Assembly (NCBI GenBank): GCA_002898275.1
Contig: BEIQ01000001.1
Span: 1,047,899 to 1,111,898 of the forward strand
Length of the DNA: 64,000 nucleotides
From: a bacterium HR40
GTDB taxonomy: Bacteria; Pseudomonadota; Alphaproteobacteria; Geminicoccales; Geminicoccaceae
Direction: 5' to 3'
Shown here: in pieces, positions 54,994-64,000 of the stretch
How the letters are laid out: every line of letters begins with the position of its first letter
Position numbering within the stretch: the first letter of the stretch is position 1
Notes under the pieces: model-generated
What the model saw: the letters and a program-made list of their open reading frames with translations, nothing else
Told to the model about the DNA's origin: nothing
Database searches by the model: none
Program-made: the position numbers and the translations under genes

Positions 54994-57924
54994 TCAAAAG
55001 AGTCGACCCTGAACCATCGCCTCCTTCCGTTCCATCAGCTGGCCCCAGGCGGCGAGCAGTTTTTTGAGCGCGGCTTGTTCCGCGGACGTGGTGATGACGC
55101 TTCGCTCGCTGTCCTCGTCCGTGCCGCCAGACAGCGCACGGCCGGCGAGCGCTTGCGCCACCAGGCGCAGGCGCTCGCGGTCGGGCCGGGCCTTGTCGAG
55201 GAACTCGTTCAGTTTGCGCGGCTGGTTCTCCACGAGCCACAGGATGCGGTGCAGCGCATCGATGAGAGGGGCCGGGCTGCCATCCTCCGCGGGCAACCCC
55301 AGTTTCTCGTCTCTGCCCCGCTCGGTGAAGTCCCGCAGGCGGTACTTCCCCTTCTTCTTTTCGACCAAGGCGTGCCGTCCGGTCGAGAGGCCCTGCGGAC
55401 CGTCGAGTTCCACGTTCTGCCCGTAGGTGAAAACGATCGCCTCGCCGGCATCCATCTCGGCTGCCTTGTAGGCATAGCGCCAGAGGACGTAGAAGCGGCT
55501 CGGACCGTCCACGGCGGAAACGCCGCTCCTGGGAAGGCCGAAAATCTTCTCGAGAAGCGTCTCGAGGACCACCCCTTCCACCTCGGCGAGGAACTTCTCC
55601 GCTGGAACCTCCTCGCCGTTGGCGTACTCGACGCGGGCAAAGCGCGTGTAGGCGCGAAGGCCAGCCCCCACGGCGGCGATCACGAGATCCGCACCCGCGA
55701 TCCCCATCTTCCAGAGCGAATCCACGCGCTCCCGCACGATCCGCTCCAGCTCCGGCCGGACCTCCTCCTCGTAGGAGCCCATCTCCGCCCCCTCCCGTTT
55801 GCGGGCAGCGAGGAAGATGCTGGAGGCAAGCGATGCCGTTTCCATCGCGATGAGGCGCGACTTCATCTCGGTATCGAGCGGCCACGCTTCGGTCACGGTG
55901 AAGCCCGCCCGCCGCAAGGCATCGACCAGCGTGGACCAGCCGAGCGTGCTCTTGTGGGCGTAGACCACGACCATCGAGCCGCCGGGTTTGAGCACCCGGT
56001 TCGCCTCGGCGAAGGCCTGCGCCATCATCTGTTCGTAGGCGGCGCGCGCCTGCTCCTTGCTGCCGCCGTGCCGAACGGGATCGGCAACGATTTCCTGCTT
56101 CTTCGGCGTCGCGTCAGTCGCGAAGTGCTCCGGGTAGAGATGGCCGATGGTGCGCTTGAGCCAGACATAGAAGAAGTCAGCGAGACGCGAATAGTCTACG
56201 TTGTCGTAGTACGGCGGGTCGGTGACGACGGCGTCGAAGGAGGCATCGGACCAGGGAAGCGCCGTGGCCGAGCCGCGGGTGACGGTGGCGGGCAGACCAG
56301 TAGCCGCTTGTGCTTCGGCAACGCTGGCGACCCACTCGATGGCTTGTGACGCATCGCCAGATGAGTCTCCAAATGGGTTGGCCTCAGCAAAGTCCCACAC
56401 CATTGGGAGGGCTTGGCGGCCAAAGGTGTTTGCAGTTTTTGTGTATGCGTTATCCCAATGGCAGAGACTACTCCCGCGATCAGCGATTCGGTTAATCGCG
56501 ACCCCTAAATACGTCCCCACCGCCTTCGCCCGCTCGGGATCGATGCCCGATTGTCGCATCGCCGCCTGCGCCTCCCGCACCGCCGCGGCGAAGGTGAGCA
56601 GGCACAGCATCTGGCGGGGGGTGAAAAGTTCCGACCACTTGGTGATCCCAAAACCTCGACCAGCGACCGTTGTTTGACTTTCCGTATCCATCGGTTCGCT
56701 CGGTACCGTCAGGCCCGTGCGCTGGCACAGCGCCTCGATCCGCTGGCGGATCGCTTCGTCATCGGGCCGAAACTGAGGGTAGTCATCCGCCGAGAGGTAA
56801 ATCTTCCCCTGTCGGCCGGGCCGGGCGCAGACGATGGCCATCATTTGGTGGGACAGGCGTCCCGCCTGTCCTTCCTTCTTCACATATTTGCTGTCCGCCA
56901 CGGTTCCGCAGAAGGGGCAAGTGGCATTCCCACCCTTGGAGAAGGCTGCCGGATCGAAGCCCAAACCTTCTTCCGTCGCTCTCTCGACCACCTCGAAGCG
57001 CACGCGCTTTTCTCCCCGGGGCGCGACCATGCGAAGCGCCACATATCTCTTGGTCTTCTTGCACAGCCAGGTCTGGCGCACGAGCGGCACCGTCGCCCCG
57101 CAGGTCGGGTTCTTGCAGCGCACGGTGCGCGTCCACAGATAGGCGACGGGCACGAGATAGCCTGCCTCCTCTCGCTTCGCCGTTTCCCACCACGCCTGCT
57201 GGCCCTCGGACCCCCGCCCCTGCGCCTCGGGAGCGGGGACGAGCGGGTACAGATCGCCGATCTTGGCCTTGACCTTGTCGAGCACCCACTCGCCAAAGTA
57301 GCGAACCTCTTCGGCAAGCCCACCCCAGGTCGTCTCGCCGTTCGCATTCTTGGGGCCGGTCATGCCGCGGGCGTTCGGGTCGGGCTTGCCGTATTTCTGC
57401 GGATAGACCAGCGTGCAGAGCTCGATGATGTGGGCCACGGGGTTGAGGTCTAGCGCGTAGGCCTCGCACCCGAGGCGCAGCGCCTCGAGCGGGATCGCCC
57501 CGCCGCCGGCGAACATGTCCAGCACCTTGGGACGCGGCGCGCCGCCCTGGACGATGTCCTCGACCGTGACCTTCTTGCCGGTCTCTTCGGTCAACCGCTC
57601 GGCGTGGGCTTCGAGGATGTGTCGTTGGGCCTGAGCAATCACCCGCGGGTTGCCGGGGTACTTACACAACTCGGTCACGAACTTGGCCGCGTTGGCCCGG
57701 CCCAGGCTCTGCTTTTTGTTGTCCGGCCCGTTTGCCGGCACGAACCGCGAGGCCGGCACCAGTGCTCCGTACACCGCCGCCCGACACGCCACCAGCGGCC
57801 GCCGTGCCCACCACAGGTGCAGCGTGGAGATGTGCCCCTTGCGGACGGACTTTTCCCGCGCGGCCTCCTTGCTGATCGCCTCGATGGGCAGGTAGTCCTC
57901 GATCAGGCGGCGGTCGTCGATCAT
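54994..57924 (-). CDS. DUF1156 adenine-specific DNA methylase (PglXI-like)
   Basis: The 976-residue protein has an N-terminal DUF1156 domain (HISTLHLWWARRPLVACRAA), motif I VLDMFAGGGAIPLEALRLG near residue 138, zinc-binding cysteines (CKNPTCG and CPFCG), and motif IV VVTDPPYYDNVDYSRLADFF near 568. Segment LKPGGSMVVVYAHKS follows. Such methylases act in BREX type 3 (PglXI) and in related anti-phage islands as the self-marking enzyme. Its ATG overlaps the helicase stop as ATGA. The C-terminal part (LIDALHRILWLVENQ and onward) is of unknown role. Confidence 0.88.
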   Translation of the reverse strand: MIDDRRLIEDYLPIEAISKEAAREKSVRKGHISTLHLWWARRPLVACRAAVYGALVPASRFVPANGPDNKKQSLGRANAAKFVTELCKYPGNPRVIAQAQRHILEAHAERLTEETGKKVTVEDIVQGGAPRPKVLDMFAGGGAIPLEALRLGCEAYALDLNPVAHIIELCTLVYPQKYGKPDPNARGMTGPKNANGETTWGGLAEEVRYFGEWVLDKVKAKIGDLYPLVPAPEAQGRGSEGQQAWWETAKREEAGYLVPVAYLWTRTVRCKNPTCGATVPLVRQTWLCKKTKRYVALRMVAPRGEKRVRFEVVERATEEGLGFDPAAFSKGGNATCPFCGTVADSKYVKKEGQAGRLSHQMMAIVCARPGRQGKIYLSADDYPQFRPDDEAIRQRIEALCQRTGLTVPSEPMDTESQTTVAGRGFGITKWSELFTPRQMLCLLTFAAAVREAQAAMRQSGIDPERAKAVGTYLGVAINRIADRGSSLCHWDNAYTKTANTFGRQALPMVWDFAEANPFGDSSGDASQAIEWVASVAEAQAATGLPATVTRGSATALPWSDASFDAVVTDPPYYDNVDYSRLADFFYVWLKRTIGHLYPEHFATDATPKKQEIVADPVRHGGSKEQARAAYEQMMAQAFAEANRVLKPGGSMVVVYAHKSTLGWSTLVDALRRAGFTVTEAWPLDTEMKSRLIAMETASLASSIFLAARKREGAEMGSYEEEVRPELERIVRERVDSLWKMGIAGADLVIAAVGAGLRAYTRFARVEYANGEEVPAEKFLAEVEGVVLETLLEKIFGLPRSGVSAVDGPSRFYVLWRYAYKAAEMDAGEAIVFTYGQNVELDGPQGLSTGRHALVEKKKGKYRLRDFTERGRDEKLGLPAEDGSPAPLIDALHRILWLVENQPRKLNEFLDKARPDRERLRLVAQALAGRALSGGTDEDSERSVITTSAEQAALKKLLAAWGQLMERKEAMVQGRLF

Positions 57925-60900
57925 TCCCTTCCTCCTCGCTCCGCGGCTTCCATCACGGCTTTGGCCGGGATCTCGACGAACCGCGCCTCCCGGAGGTCGA
58001 TCGCCGCATGCTCGAGACGAGCCGCTGGGTTGTTGATGCGCACGAGCTCGGGATCGCGGCCGAGCGGATCCCAGACCACGTAGAGCCAGTAGGTCTCTGC
58101 CAGCTGTTGGGCCTTGTACCACTCGTTGGTGGTCAGGCGGATCGCCTGGCCGCGCATCCGTCCCTTGACCTCGATGCGCTTGACGAACAGCGCGCCAGTG
58201 GCGGGGTCGGCGACGCGGTAGGCGCGGATATCGAAACCCAGCTTCTGGTGCCCGACGCGCTCGATGCAGTCCTCGGGAAATCCCTCCTCCCGCAGGGCGG
58301 CGACGACCCGCTCTTCGGCGGCGAGTTCGCTCTGCCGGCGCAGGGAGGGCTCCGCTTCGTCGGCGGGAGAAACGAACCCGACCGCAGGGTCCGCGCCGGG
58401 CGGGAGCACCATGACGGTGGCCAGATGCCGCACCGGTCCGGTGCGGACGAGTTCGAGCCGCTGCAAGCCGGACAACCGCTCTTTTTTCTGCTGCTCGAGT
58501 TCGTCCACATATTTCGCGGCTTCCGCTACCGCCAGCTTCAACTCGGGTTTCGTATGTTCCTCCGCCTGGAGCGCCATGGTGCGCTCCTGGGCCCGCTTGA
58601 TGCGGGCCGCGAAGGATCGCTCCAGATATTCCCGGCAGATCTCCGCGTAACGCCGCCGCTCTTCGCGGACGCGCTCGCGCAGGGCGAGCTGACGGGTGCA
58701 TTTGAGGTAGTCCATGGCCGCTTGGACGTCCACCGGCTCGACCCTCGGTGGCGGATTGCGGTGAGCCGGCAGATCGAGGAGCACATCGTTGGGAACGATC
58801 GTGAAGTCTCCAGCCTGTTGCCGAACCGCCACCATTTCCCCGTACAGGCAAACGTCGTTCCCCTTCGAGTCCTTGCCCAGGATCGAAAGCTCGAAGAACG
58901 CGATCCAGTACGGCTCGGTGGCCAGCGGGTCGACATAAAAGGCGATCCGGCCGGGGGCGATCCCGAGCTTTTCGTCGAGCTTCTCTTCCACGGCTGCGTA
59001 GAGGGGATGACCGGGTCCGACGAGCACCGCGTCCATGTGCGCCCGTTGCTCGAGATGTTCCTTGTGGAAGGTGATTTTGCGGTAGGAGGAATCGGGTTTG
59101 CCGAGGCGCTGGACCGCCTTCAGTCGCTCGCTCCGCAAGCTGCTCGGCACCTGCTCGATTCGCCACAGGCCGTCGGCGCGCCGTTCCACCCGCAAGCCGA
59201 CCTCCTTGGCGGCTGCCAGGAAATGCGCTTCGACGTAGCGGGGCATGAGGCGGTTCTCCTCCACTTCGAGATTGCCCCGCTGAAAGGCGGTGAAGTCGAC
59301 GTGGCTGCGCGCCAGAGCGATGCCCGTGGCATTCTCGTACTCTTTGAGCTTCGCGGGATCGATCCGGTCGATCTGGTCGAGATATTCGTCGAGCCGGCGC
59401 GGATCGCACGCCGCCTCCCGCAGCATGTCGGGCAGGTTGACGTCATTGAGTGACAGCACCTCGCCGATAACGTCGAAGACGCGCCCTTCGAGCGCCTCGT
59501 TCATCGTCTCCAGCTTCGCGAGAAGGCGCTGGAGGATACGCCCCTCGACGATGGGCTCGCCGTCCTCCGAATCGGTGGCGACGAAGTTGAAGACAAAGAC
59601 GTCTCGATCCTGTCCGATGCGATGAATGCGCCCCAGGCGCTGCTCGAGACGGGTCGGGTTCCACGGCATATCGTAGTTGATCATCAAATGGCAGAACTGA
59701 AGGTTGATGCCCTCGCCCGCCGCTTCCGTCGCGACACAGACTTGCGCCTCCCGGAGAAAGCGTTCCTGCGCGTGCTTGCGCTCTTGAGGATCCATCCCGC
59801 CATGAATTTCGCATGTTCGATATCCCCAATTTTCGAGATGTTCACGTATATACTCTAGCGTGTCACGGTGTTCCGTGAATATGATGAGCTTTCCCTGCCC
59901 ATCTTTCAACTCTGCGAACTGAGATTGGCTCAGGCATTGTTTTAGCGCTAGGAGCTTTGAATCCATTCCCAACTTTCTCACGTAATCCGCTTCATCGACC
60001 AGTTCTTTCAGTACGTGGATCTCTTCGCGCAACTGATGTAGATCGCGCGCCGACGTGAACTCGCTCACCAAGCGATCTCGGACCTCTTCGTCCAAATCGT
60101 CTTCGTCTTGCTCTACGTCGAATTGCCGTACTGGTCGAACTTGGAGACGCTGCCGCCTCTCTTCCGTTGAAATGCTCTGCAACTCGTCGAGCAGGTCTTG
60201 CTGCTTTTTGAGACGGCGCTTCAGCGATTCGTGGATGGCGCGGGTCGAACTGACCAAACGCCGCTGCAGCACGATGCGGGTGAGCGCCGCCGATGACCGG
60301 TTCGGTCCTGATTGTTGGGAATGCGGAATGAACTCGTTGATGTACGCGGTGACCTTCTTGTAGAGCGCGTATTCCTCGCGGCTCAGGCGGAAGGTAACGG
60401 TTTTGGCATGGCGGTCCGGGAAGAGGCGCCTGCCGTGCAGATCGCGCAGATCTTCTTTGAGCCGACGCAAACACCACGGTGAGTTTTTGCCGAGCTTCAA
60501 GACCTCCTTGCGAATCGTGCGGGCTTCTTCCGCCAAGCGATGCGGTTCCGGGAACAGGTCCGGATCGAGCAGGCGCAGGAAGTGGGCAAAGCGGTCTTCG
60601 TCGCCATGGTGGGGGGTGGCCGTCAGGAGCAGCACGTGATCGGCTTGTTCGCACAGGCGCTTGGCCAGCTGGTAGCGCTTGGTCTCCGCCACCTCGGCGC
60701 TGCGCCCGGTGCGGGATTTGGTGTACGCCGCACATTTGTGCGCCTCGTCGATCACCACCAGATCCCAGTGCTGTTGCCAGACCCGCTCGCGCACCTCGTC
60801 CTGTTTGGCGTAGTCGATGGAAGCGATCACCTGTGGCGATCGTTGCCATGGATTGAGGTGCCGCTGGTCGACCCCGGAAAAGACGATATCGAACGACTCC

Positions 60901-61475
60901 CCGAACCAGCGGAGCAGTTCATCCTGCCACTGGATGGTGAGCGGAGCGGGACACAGGATGAGGACCCTCTCGATCGCCCCGCGCAGCTTCATCTCCTTGA
61001 TGAGCAGGCCGGCCATGATGGTTTTGCCGGCTCCTGGGTCGTCGGCCAAAAGAAAGCGCAAGCGAGGCTGTGGCAGCATGACCTCGTAGACGGCCTCGAT
61101 CTGATGCGGAAGGGTGCGGATGGCCGAGAGGCTCACGGCGAGCTGACGATCGTGCGCGAAGGCGAGGCGAATGCGCGCTGCTTCGATCCACAGTCGCAAA
61201 CGCTCGGCATCGACCGGCGCGAGGGTCGAACCGGCCGCCGCTTCCGCGGCACCCAAGATCCGCGCCGCTTCTTCTGCCGAGATGGTCACCTCATGGAGCG
61301 TCCCATCGGGCAGACGAACCCGGCATTCGTAACCTGTCGGCGAGTCTCCACCGAGCGCGCGCACATCCTCGAGCTCCACCGGACCGTCGAAGTGCCCCGG
61401 CAGGAGGATCCGACGAGTCCCGCCCTGAACGGCGCCCCCGAGGCGGACGGAGATTGGCCTATGCTGTTCGGACAT
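57921..61475 (-). CDS. SNF2-type helicase with C-terminal DUF3883 nuclease-like domain
   Basis: This is a 1184-residue translocase. Walker A ADDPGAGKTIMAGLLIKEM lies near residue 145, LVVIDEAHKCAAYTKS near 245, LLTATPHHGDEDRFAHFL follows, and RLEQRLGRIHRIGQDRDV lies near 610. The C-terminus (about 1070-1115) has LGFDIRAYRVADP and RIEVKGRMRG, a PD-(D/E)xK-like DUF3883 pattern; whether it cuts DNA is not certain. The ATG at 61475 has AGGA 8 bases upstream. It opens the three-gene module and precedes the DUF1156 methylase with a 4-base overlap. It is comparable to BREX BrxHII-like or DISARM DrmD-like helicases. Confidence 0.85.
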   Translation of the reverse strand: MSEQHRPISVRLGGAVQGGTRRILLPGHFDGPVELEDVRALGGDSPTGYECRVRLPDGTLHEVTISAEEAARILGAAEAAAGSTLAPVDAERLRLWIEAARIRLAFAHDRQLAVSLSAIRTLPHQIEAVYEVMLPQPRLRFLLADDPGAGKTIMAGLLIKEMKLRGAIERVLILCPAPLTIQWQDELLRWFGESFDIVFSGVDQRHLNPWQRSPQVIASIDYAKQDEVRERVWQQHWDLVVIDEAHKCAAYTKSRTGRSAEVAETKRYQLAKRLCEQADHVLLLTATPHHGDEDRFAHFLRLLDPDLFPEPHRLAEEARTIRKEVLKLGKNSPWCLRRLKEDLRDLHGRRLFPDRHAKTVTFRLSREEYALYKKVTAYINEFIPHSQQSGPNRSSAALTRIVLQRRLVSSTRAIHESLKRRLKKQQDLLDELQSISTEERRQRLQVRPVRQFDVEQDEDDLDEEVRDRLVSEFTSARDLHQLREEIHVLKELVDEADYVRKLGMDSKLLALKQCLSQSQFAELKDGQGKLIIFTEHRDTLEYIREHLENWGYRTCEIHGGMDPQERKHAQERFLREAQVCVATEAAGEGINLQFCHLMINYDMPWNPTRLEQRLGRIHRIGQDRDVFVFNFVATDSEDGEPIVEGRILQRLLAKLETMNEALEGRVFDVIGEVLSLNDVNLPDMLREAACDPRRLDEYLDQIDRIDPAKLKEYENATGIALARSHVDFTAFQRGNLEVEENRLMPRYVEAHFLAAAKEVGLRVERRADGLWRIEQVPSSLRSERLKAVQRLGKPDSSYRKITFHKEHLEQRAHMDAVLVGPGHPLYAAVEEKLDEKLGIAPGRIAFYVDPLATEPYWIAFFELSILGKDSKGNDVCLYGEMVAVRQQAGDFTIVPNDVLLDLPAHRNPPPRVEPVDVQAAMDYLKCTRQLALRERVREERRRYAEICREYLERSFAARIKRAQERTMALQAEEHTKPELKLAVAEAAKYVDELEQQKKERLSGLQRLELVRTGPVRHLATVMVLPPGADPAVGFVSPADEAEPSLRRQSELAAEERVVAALREEGFPEDCIERVGHQKLGFDIRAYRVADPATGALFVKRIEVKGRMRGQAIRLTTNEWYKAQQLAETYWLYVVWDPLGRDPELVRINNPAARLEHAAIDLREARFVEIPAKAVMEAAERGGRE

Positions 61476-61870
61476 GTCGGAATATCCTTCGAGATCCTTG
61501 CCAGACTGGCGAGCCTCGATGGCCTGTGCGCCCCGTCGCGTTGAACGAGAAGGGAGCGTGGCAATCGCCGGCGCGGCGTACCCGCTCCCTTCCGCGGCGA
61601 GGACTCGGGGATTCCTTGCACCTCCGGCCGGCGGTCGACAAGGTGCGGCGGGCACTCCCCTCACGCCGCTCGCCTGCCGGCCCGCGAGCCACGGGCGCCA
61701 TCGGCTGCGGGCACCGGCAACTCGCTGCGCCCCGTCGCGGTGGCGATGGTCGGTGCTTTTGCGTCGTCCGGTCGCGACCCTACCCCGCTGCGCCCCCTCG
61801 ACGATTCGGCTCGGTGCGGGAAACCGCCGTCGCCCGGAAAGGCCCTATGGAATGGCCTTCGCCCGCCGAA
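61476..61870 (-). other. 395-bp upstream region of the defence island
   Basis: It lies between the first defence gene and the end of the GlcD-like gene. It should contain the promoter of the defence operon. No coding frame of recognisable type and no tRNA, integrase or att-like repeat is seen. Confidence 0.4.
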
Positions 61871-63253
61871 TCAGGGATCGATCACTTTGCCGGGATTCAA
61901 GATGTTGTGGGGATCGAGGGTGCGCTTGAGCTGACGCATGAGATGGATCTCGGCCGGCGTGCGCACGAGCGCGAGCCACGGCTTCTTGATGGTGCCGATG
62001 CCGTGCTCGGCCGAGATCGTACCACCGAACTCCGATACCAGGCGATAGACCAGCGCCTCGATGGCATGCGCCGACACACCCTCCGGCACGCTCGTCACCA
62101 CGTGCAGATTGCCGTCGCCCAAGTGCCCGAAATAGACAGCGCGAATGCCCGGGAACTGCGTCTCGAGCAGGGGCGTGAGACGATCGACGTAGGCTCCGGC
62201 GTGCTGGGGCAACAGCCCGATATCGAAGTTGATGTGGGGACCGAAAATGCGCCGGAACTCCGCCACCGCGTCGCGGATCTCCCACAGCCTTCGGATCTCG
62301 GCCTCGCTGCCGGCCAGCGCCGCATCGGCGAGCAGCCCGTCCACGAGCATCCCTTCGAGCAGCTGCTCGAAGCGCGAGCCGTCACGGTGGGGATCGTATC
62401 CCTGTGCCTCGAGCAGCACGTACATCCCGTGACGGCCGGAAAGCGGTCGTCGCAGATGCGCACATTCCGCGAACATGGTCTCGCAGAAGACCGGCCACAT
62501 CACTTCGAAGGCCGACAGCAGTCCTCCGAGCCCGCGCCGCGCCCGGCGCAACAGTTCGACGACCGCCGGATAGTCGCGCAATCCGCAGAAAGCGGCAACG
62601 CGGGTGACGGGCTGCGGCTGCAGGCGCAGCACCGCGCGCGTGACCACGCCCAGCGTGCCCTCGGAGCCGACGAACAGCTGTCGGAGATCGAAACCGGCAT
62701 TGTTCTTGATGAGCCGGTTGAGGCTCGACATCACCGTGCCGTCGGCGGTCACCGCTTCGAGCCCGAGCACCATCTCGCGCGCCATGCCGAAGCGGATCAC
62801 CCGGTTGCCGCCGGCATTGGTGGCGAGATTGCCGCCGATCTGGCAGGAGCCGCGCGCGCCCAGATCCAAGGGCAAGAAGAGGTCGGCAGCGGCGGCCGCT
62901 TCCTGCGCGGCCTGGAGCGTGGTGCCGGCACGCACGAGCATGCTGGCGCTCGCCGGATCGATATCCTCGACCCCAGCGAGCCGCTCGAGGGAAAGGGCCA
63001 CGGCATCGGCTCGGGGTCGGGCTCCGCCCGCCAGCCCGGTGAGACCTCCCTGGGGAACCACGGGCAGCCGCCACTCGCTGCAGATACGAAGCGCTGCCGC
63101 CACTTCCTCGGTGGAGCGCGGACGCACGAGCGCGAGCGGCCGCACCGGGTCGAGGCCAGCCCAATCGTTCCAGTTGCGCACCGGAATTTCGTCGCCGGTC
63201 GCTACCACCTCGACACCGAGCGCACGCTCGAGCGCCCCGATCCCGTCGCTCAT
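61871..63253 (-). CDS. FAD-linked oxidase, GlcD/D-2-hydroxyacid dehydrogenase-like
   Basis: The 460-residue flavoprotein has the FAD-binding PCMH domain (VRPRSTEEVAAALRIC, VVPQGGLTGLAGGARP, LGARGSCQIGGNLATNAGGN, VGSEGTLGVVTRAVLRL) and the C-terminal domain with FGHLGDGNLHVV and EHGIGTIKKPWL. Relatives oxidise D-lactate, glycolate or D-2-hydroxyglutarate. The exact substrate is not readable. It ends at IDP just before the defence-island boundary, and is divergent from the dehydrogenase gene at 63351. Confidence 0.9.
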   Translation of the reverse strand: MSDGIGALERALGVEVVATGDEIPVRNWNDWAGLDPVRPLALVRPRSTEEVAAALRICSEWRLPVVPQGGLTGLAGGARPRADAVALSLERLAGVEDIDPASASMLVRAGTTLQAAQEAAAAADLFLPLDLGARGSCQIGGNLATNAGGNRVIRFGMAREMVLGLEAVTADGTVMSSLNRLIKNNAGFDLRQLFVGSEGTLGVVTRAVLRLQPQPVTRVAAFCGLRDYPAVVELLRRARRGLGGLLSAFEVMWPVFCETMFAECAHLRRPLSGRHGMYVLLEAQGYDPHRDGSRFEQLLEGMLVDGLLADAALAGSEAEIRRLWEIRDAVAEFRRIFGPHINFDIGLLPQHAGAYVDRLTPLLETQFPGIRAVYFGHLGDGNLHVVTSVPEGVSAHAIEALVYRLVSEFGGTISAEHGIGTIKKPWLALVRTPAEIHLMRQLKRTLDPHNILNPGKVIDP

Positions 63254-63350
63254 CCCCGCGATCCCCTACCGACGCGCCGGGTTTGACACGCGACGCGCCC
63301 CTCGGCAAGGCGTCGGGCCGAGAACACACCGGATCTGCGGGAGAACTCGG

Positions 63351-64000
63351 ATGAGAGCCTTGGTGCTGAGCGATCGGCTCCGACCGGACGGGCTGGCGGT
63401 CCAGGAGGTAGCCGAGCCGATGCGACCTGCCGGTTGGGTCCGGGTCGCCGTGCGCCGCATGTGCCTCAACCGCGTCGACGTCTACATGCGCCGAAGCGGT
63501 GCGGGCATCACCCACCGCCTGCCACTCGTCCTCGGACTGGATGCCGCAGGCGAAGTGGTCGAGGCCGATCCCGGCTCGTCCCTGACCCCCGGCACCCGGG
63601 TCGTCGTCTACCCTGCCCTCTTCTGCGGCCGCTGCGAGGCCTGCGTGTCCGGCGACCATCCGCTGTGCGAGCGGGTGCGCTACATGGGCGAACATGTCGA
63701 TGGCGTGTTCGCCGAGTCCGTCGTGGTGCCGGAGCTCAATGTCGTGACGCTGCCGCCCGATGCCGACCTGCAGCAGGCGGCGGCATTGCCGACCGCCTAT
63801 CTTACCGCCTTCCGCATGCTCTACGGCAAGGCACCGCTGCGGCCCGAGGAAACCGTATTGATCCAAGGGGTGGGCGGCGGGGTATCGCTCGCGGCGCTGC
63901 AGCTCGCCCAGCTCGTCGGAGCCCGCACCATCGTCACCTCGAGTCGCGCCGAGGTACGGGAGCGGGCGCTCCTGCTCGGCGCCACTCACGCTCTCGATAG
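63351..64000 (+). CDS. Zinc-type medium-chain dehydrogenase/quinone reductase-like (partial, runs off right edge)
   Basis: A frame from ATG 63351 (GGGAG upstream) stays open to the window end, about 216 codons. It shows a GroES-like N-terminus (RMCLNRVDVYMRR) with asparagine where alcohol dehydrogenases have the catalytic-zinc cysteine. The structural-zinc cysteine set is CGRCEACVSGDHPLC, and IQGVGGGVSLAALQLAQLVG is the nucleotide loop. This mix is common in quinone-reductase-like members. The C-terminus lies outside the window. Confidence 0.85.
   Translation, partial: MRALVLSDRLRPDGLAVQEVAEPMRPAGWVRVAVRRMCLNRVDVYMRRSGAGITHRLPLVLGLDAAGEVVEADPGSSLTPGTRVVVYPALFCGRCEACVSGDHPLCERVRYMGEHVDGVFAESVVVPELNVVTLPPDADLQQAAALPTAYLTAFRMLYGKAPLRPEETVLIQGVGGGVSLAALQLAQLVGARTIVTSSRAEVRERALLLGATHALD

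Noticed and set aside
61476-61870. Integrase or attachment site at the right edge of the defence island
   Set aside because: No tRNA, direct repeat or recombinase frame was found here or at 38781-38923, so I do not claim a mobile element.
1-64000. Reassignment of TGA as a sense codon
   Set aside because: Many intact genes here end at TGA, including those with ATGA overlaps (caiD/ligase, Spt/ACP, methylases), so TGA is a working stop.
1-64000. CRISPR arrays, tRNA or rRNA genes
   Set aside because: No regularly spaced repeats, cloverleaf with conserved T-arm (apart from the tmRNA) or rRNA core sequences were seen.

Overview
The window is strongly GC-rich and dense with genes. It reads as an alphaproteobacterial chromosome, probably from a Rhodospirillales-like lineage. 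Pointers are a circularly permuted two-piece tmRNA with the tag ANDNRLALAA, an SspB-alpha type ClpXP adaptor, ThyX, a serine palmitoyltransferase gene cluster like that of Caulobacter, and a dapA-smpB pair. I cannot name the genus. No tRNA, rRNA, CRISPR array, integrase or transposase is visible.

Layout. 1-1758: a truncated HNH endonuclease gene diverges from a membrane class III nucleotide cyclase. 1826-8246: a minus-strand operon that reads as gamma-butyrobetaine/carnitine catabolism (beta-keto acid cleavage enzyme, carnitine dehydrogenase fused to a thioesterase, acyl-CoA dehydrogenase, ADP-forming CoA ligase, CaiD-type hydratase). The acyl-CoA dehydrogenase is interrupted by an in-frame TGA. 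8377-17715: mixed metabolism and envelope genes: a TPP enzyme, two crotonases, a serralysin-like RTX metalloprotease, dsbB, yqaA, rpsU, an arylsulfotransferase-family protein and a histidine phosphatase. rpsU appears to start at ATC. 17869-22109: a four-gene sphingoid-lipid operon (acyl-AMP ligase, CerR-like reductase, ACP, serine palmitoyltransferase). 22366-24359: sspB, ssrA (tmRNA) and thyX. 24384-29228: one very large DUF4011-helicase-Vsr-like nuclease gene with AT-richer patches. 29330-38780: a thioesterase, smpB, dapA, a lytic transglycosylase, threonine dehydratase, a FAH hydrolase, a fatty-acid hydroxylase, a PuuD-like hydrolase with a PuuA-like glutamine synthetase, and a DUF411 protein.

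38924-61475 is the most unusual part: about 22.5 kb of large minus-strand genes with the hallmarks of anti-phage defence. Read 5' to 3', the first module is SNF2 helicase-DUF3883, DUF1156 DNA methylase, and a DUF499 ATPase. This resembles a BREX type 3 core without a visible PglZ. After a 471-bp gap comes a tightly overlapping four-gene operon: a second SNF2 helicase, an Eco57I-like adenine methylase, a winged-helix protein resembling the N-terminal domain of Mrr, and a 1694-residue DUF1998-type helicase ending in a Vsr/DUF559-like nuclease domain. The second module looks like a compact DISARM/Druantia relative in which the helicase and nuclease functions are fused. 61871-64000: a GlcD-like flavoprotein and a truncated zinc-type quinone/alcohol dehydrogenase.

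The trans-translation genes (ssrA, smpB) and the ClpXP adaptor sspB lie within about 8 kb of each other. The two defence modules each carry their own methylase for self-marking, helicases for translocation, and candidate nuclease domains. Functional assignments rest on motifs and context read by eye; no database search was possible.
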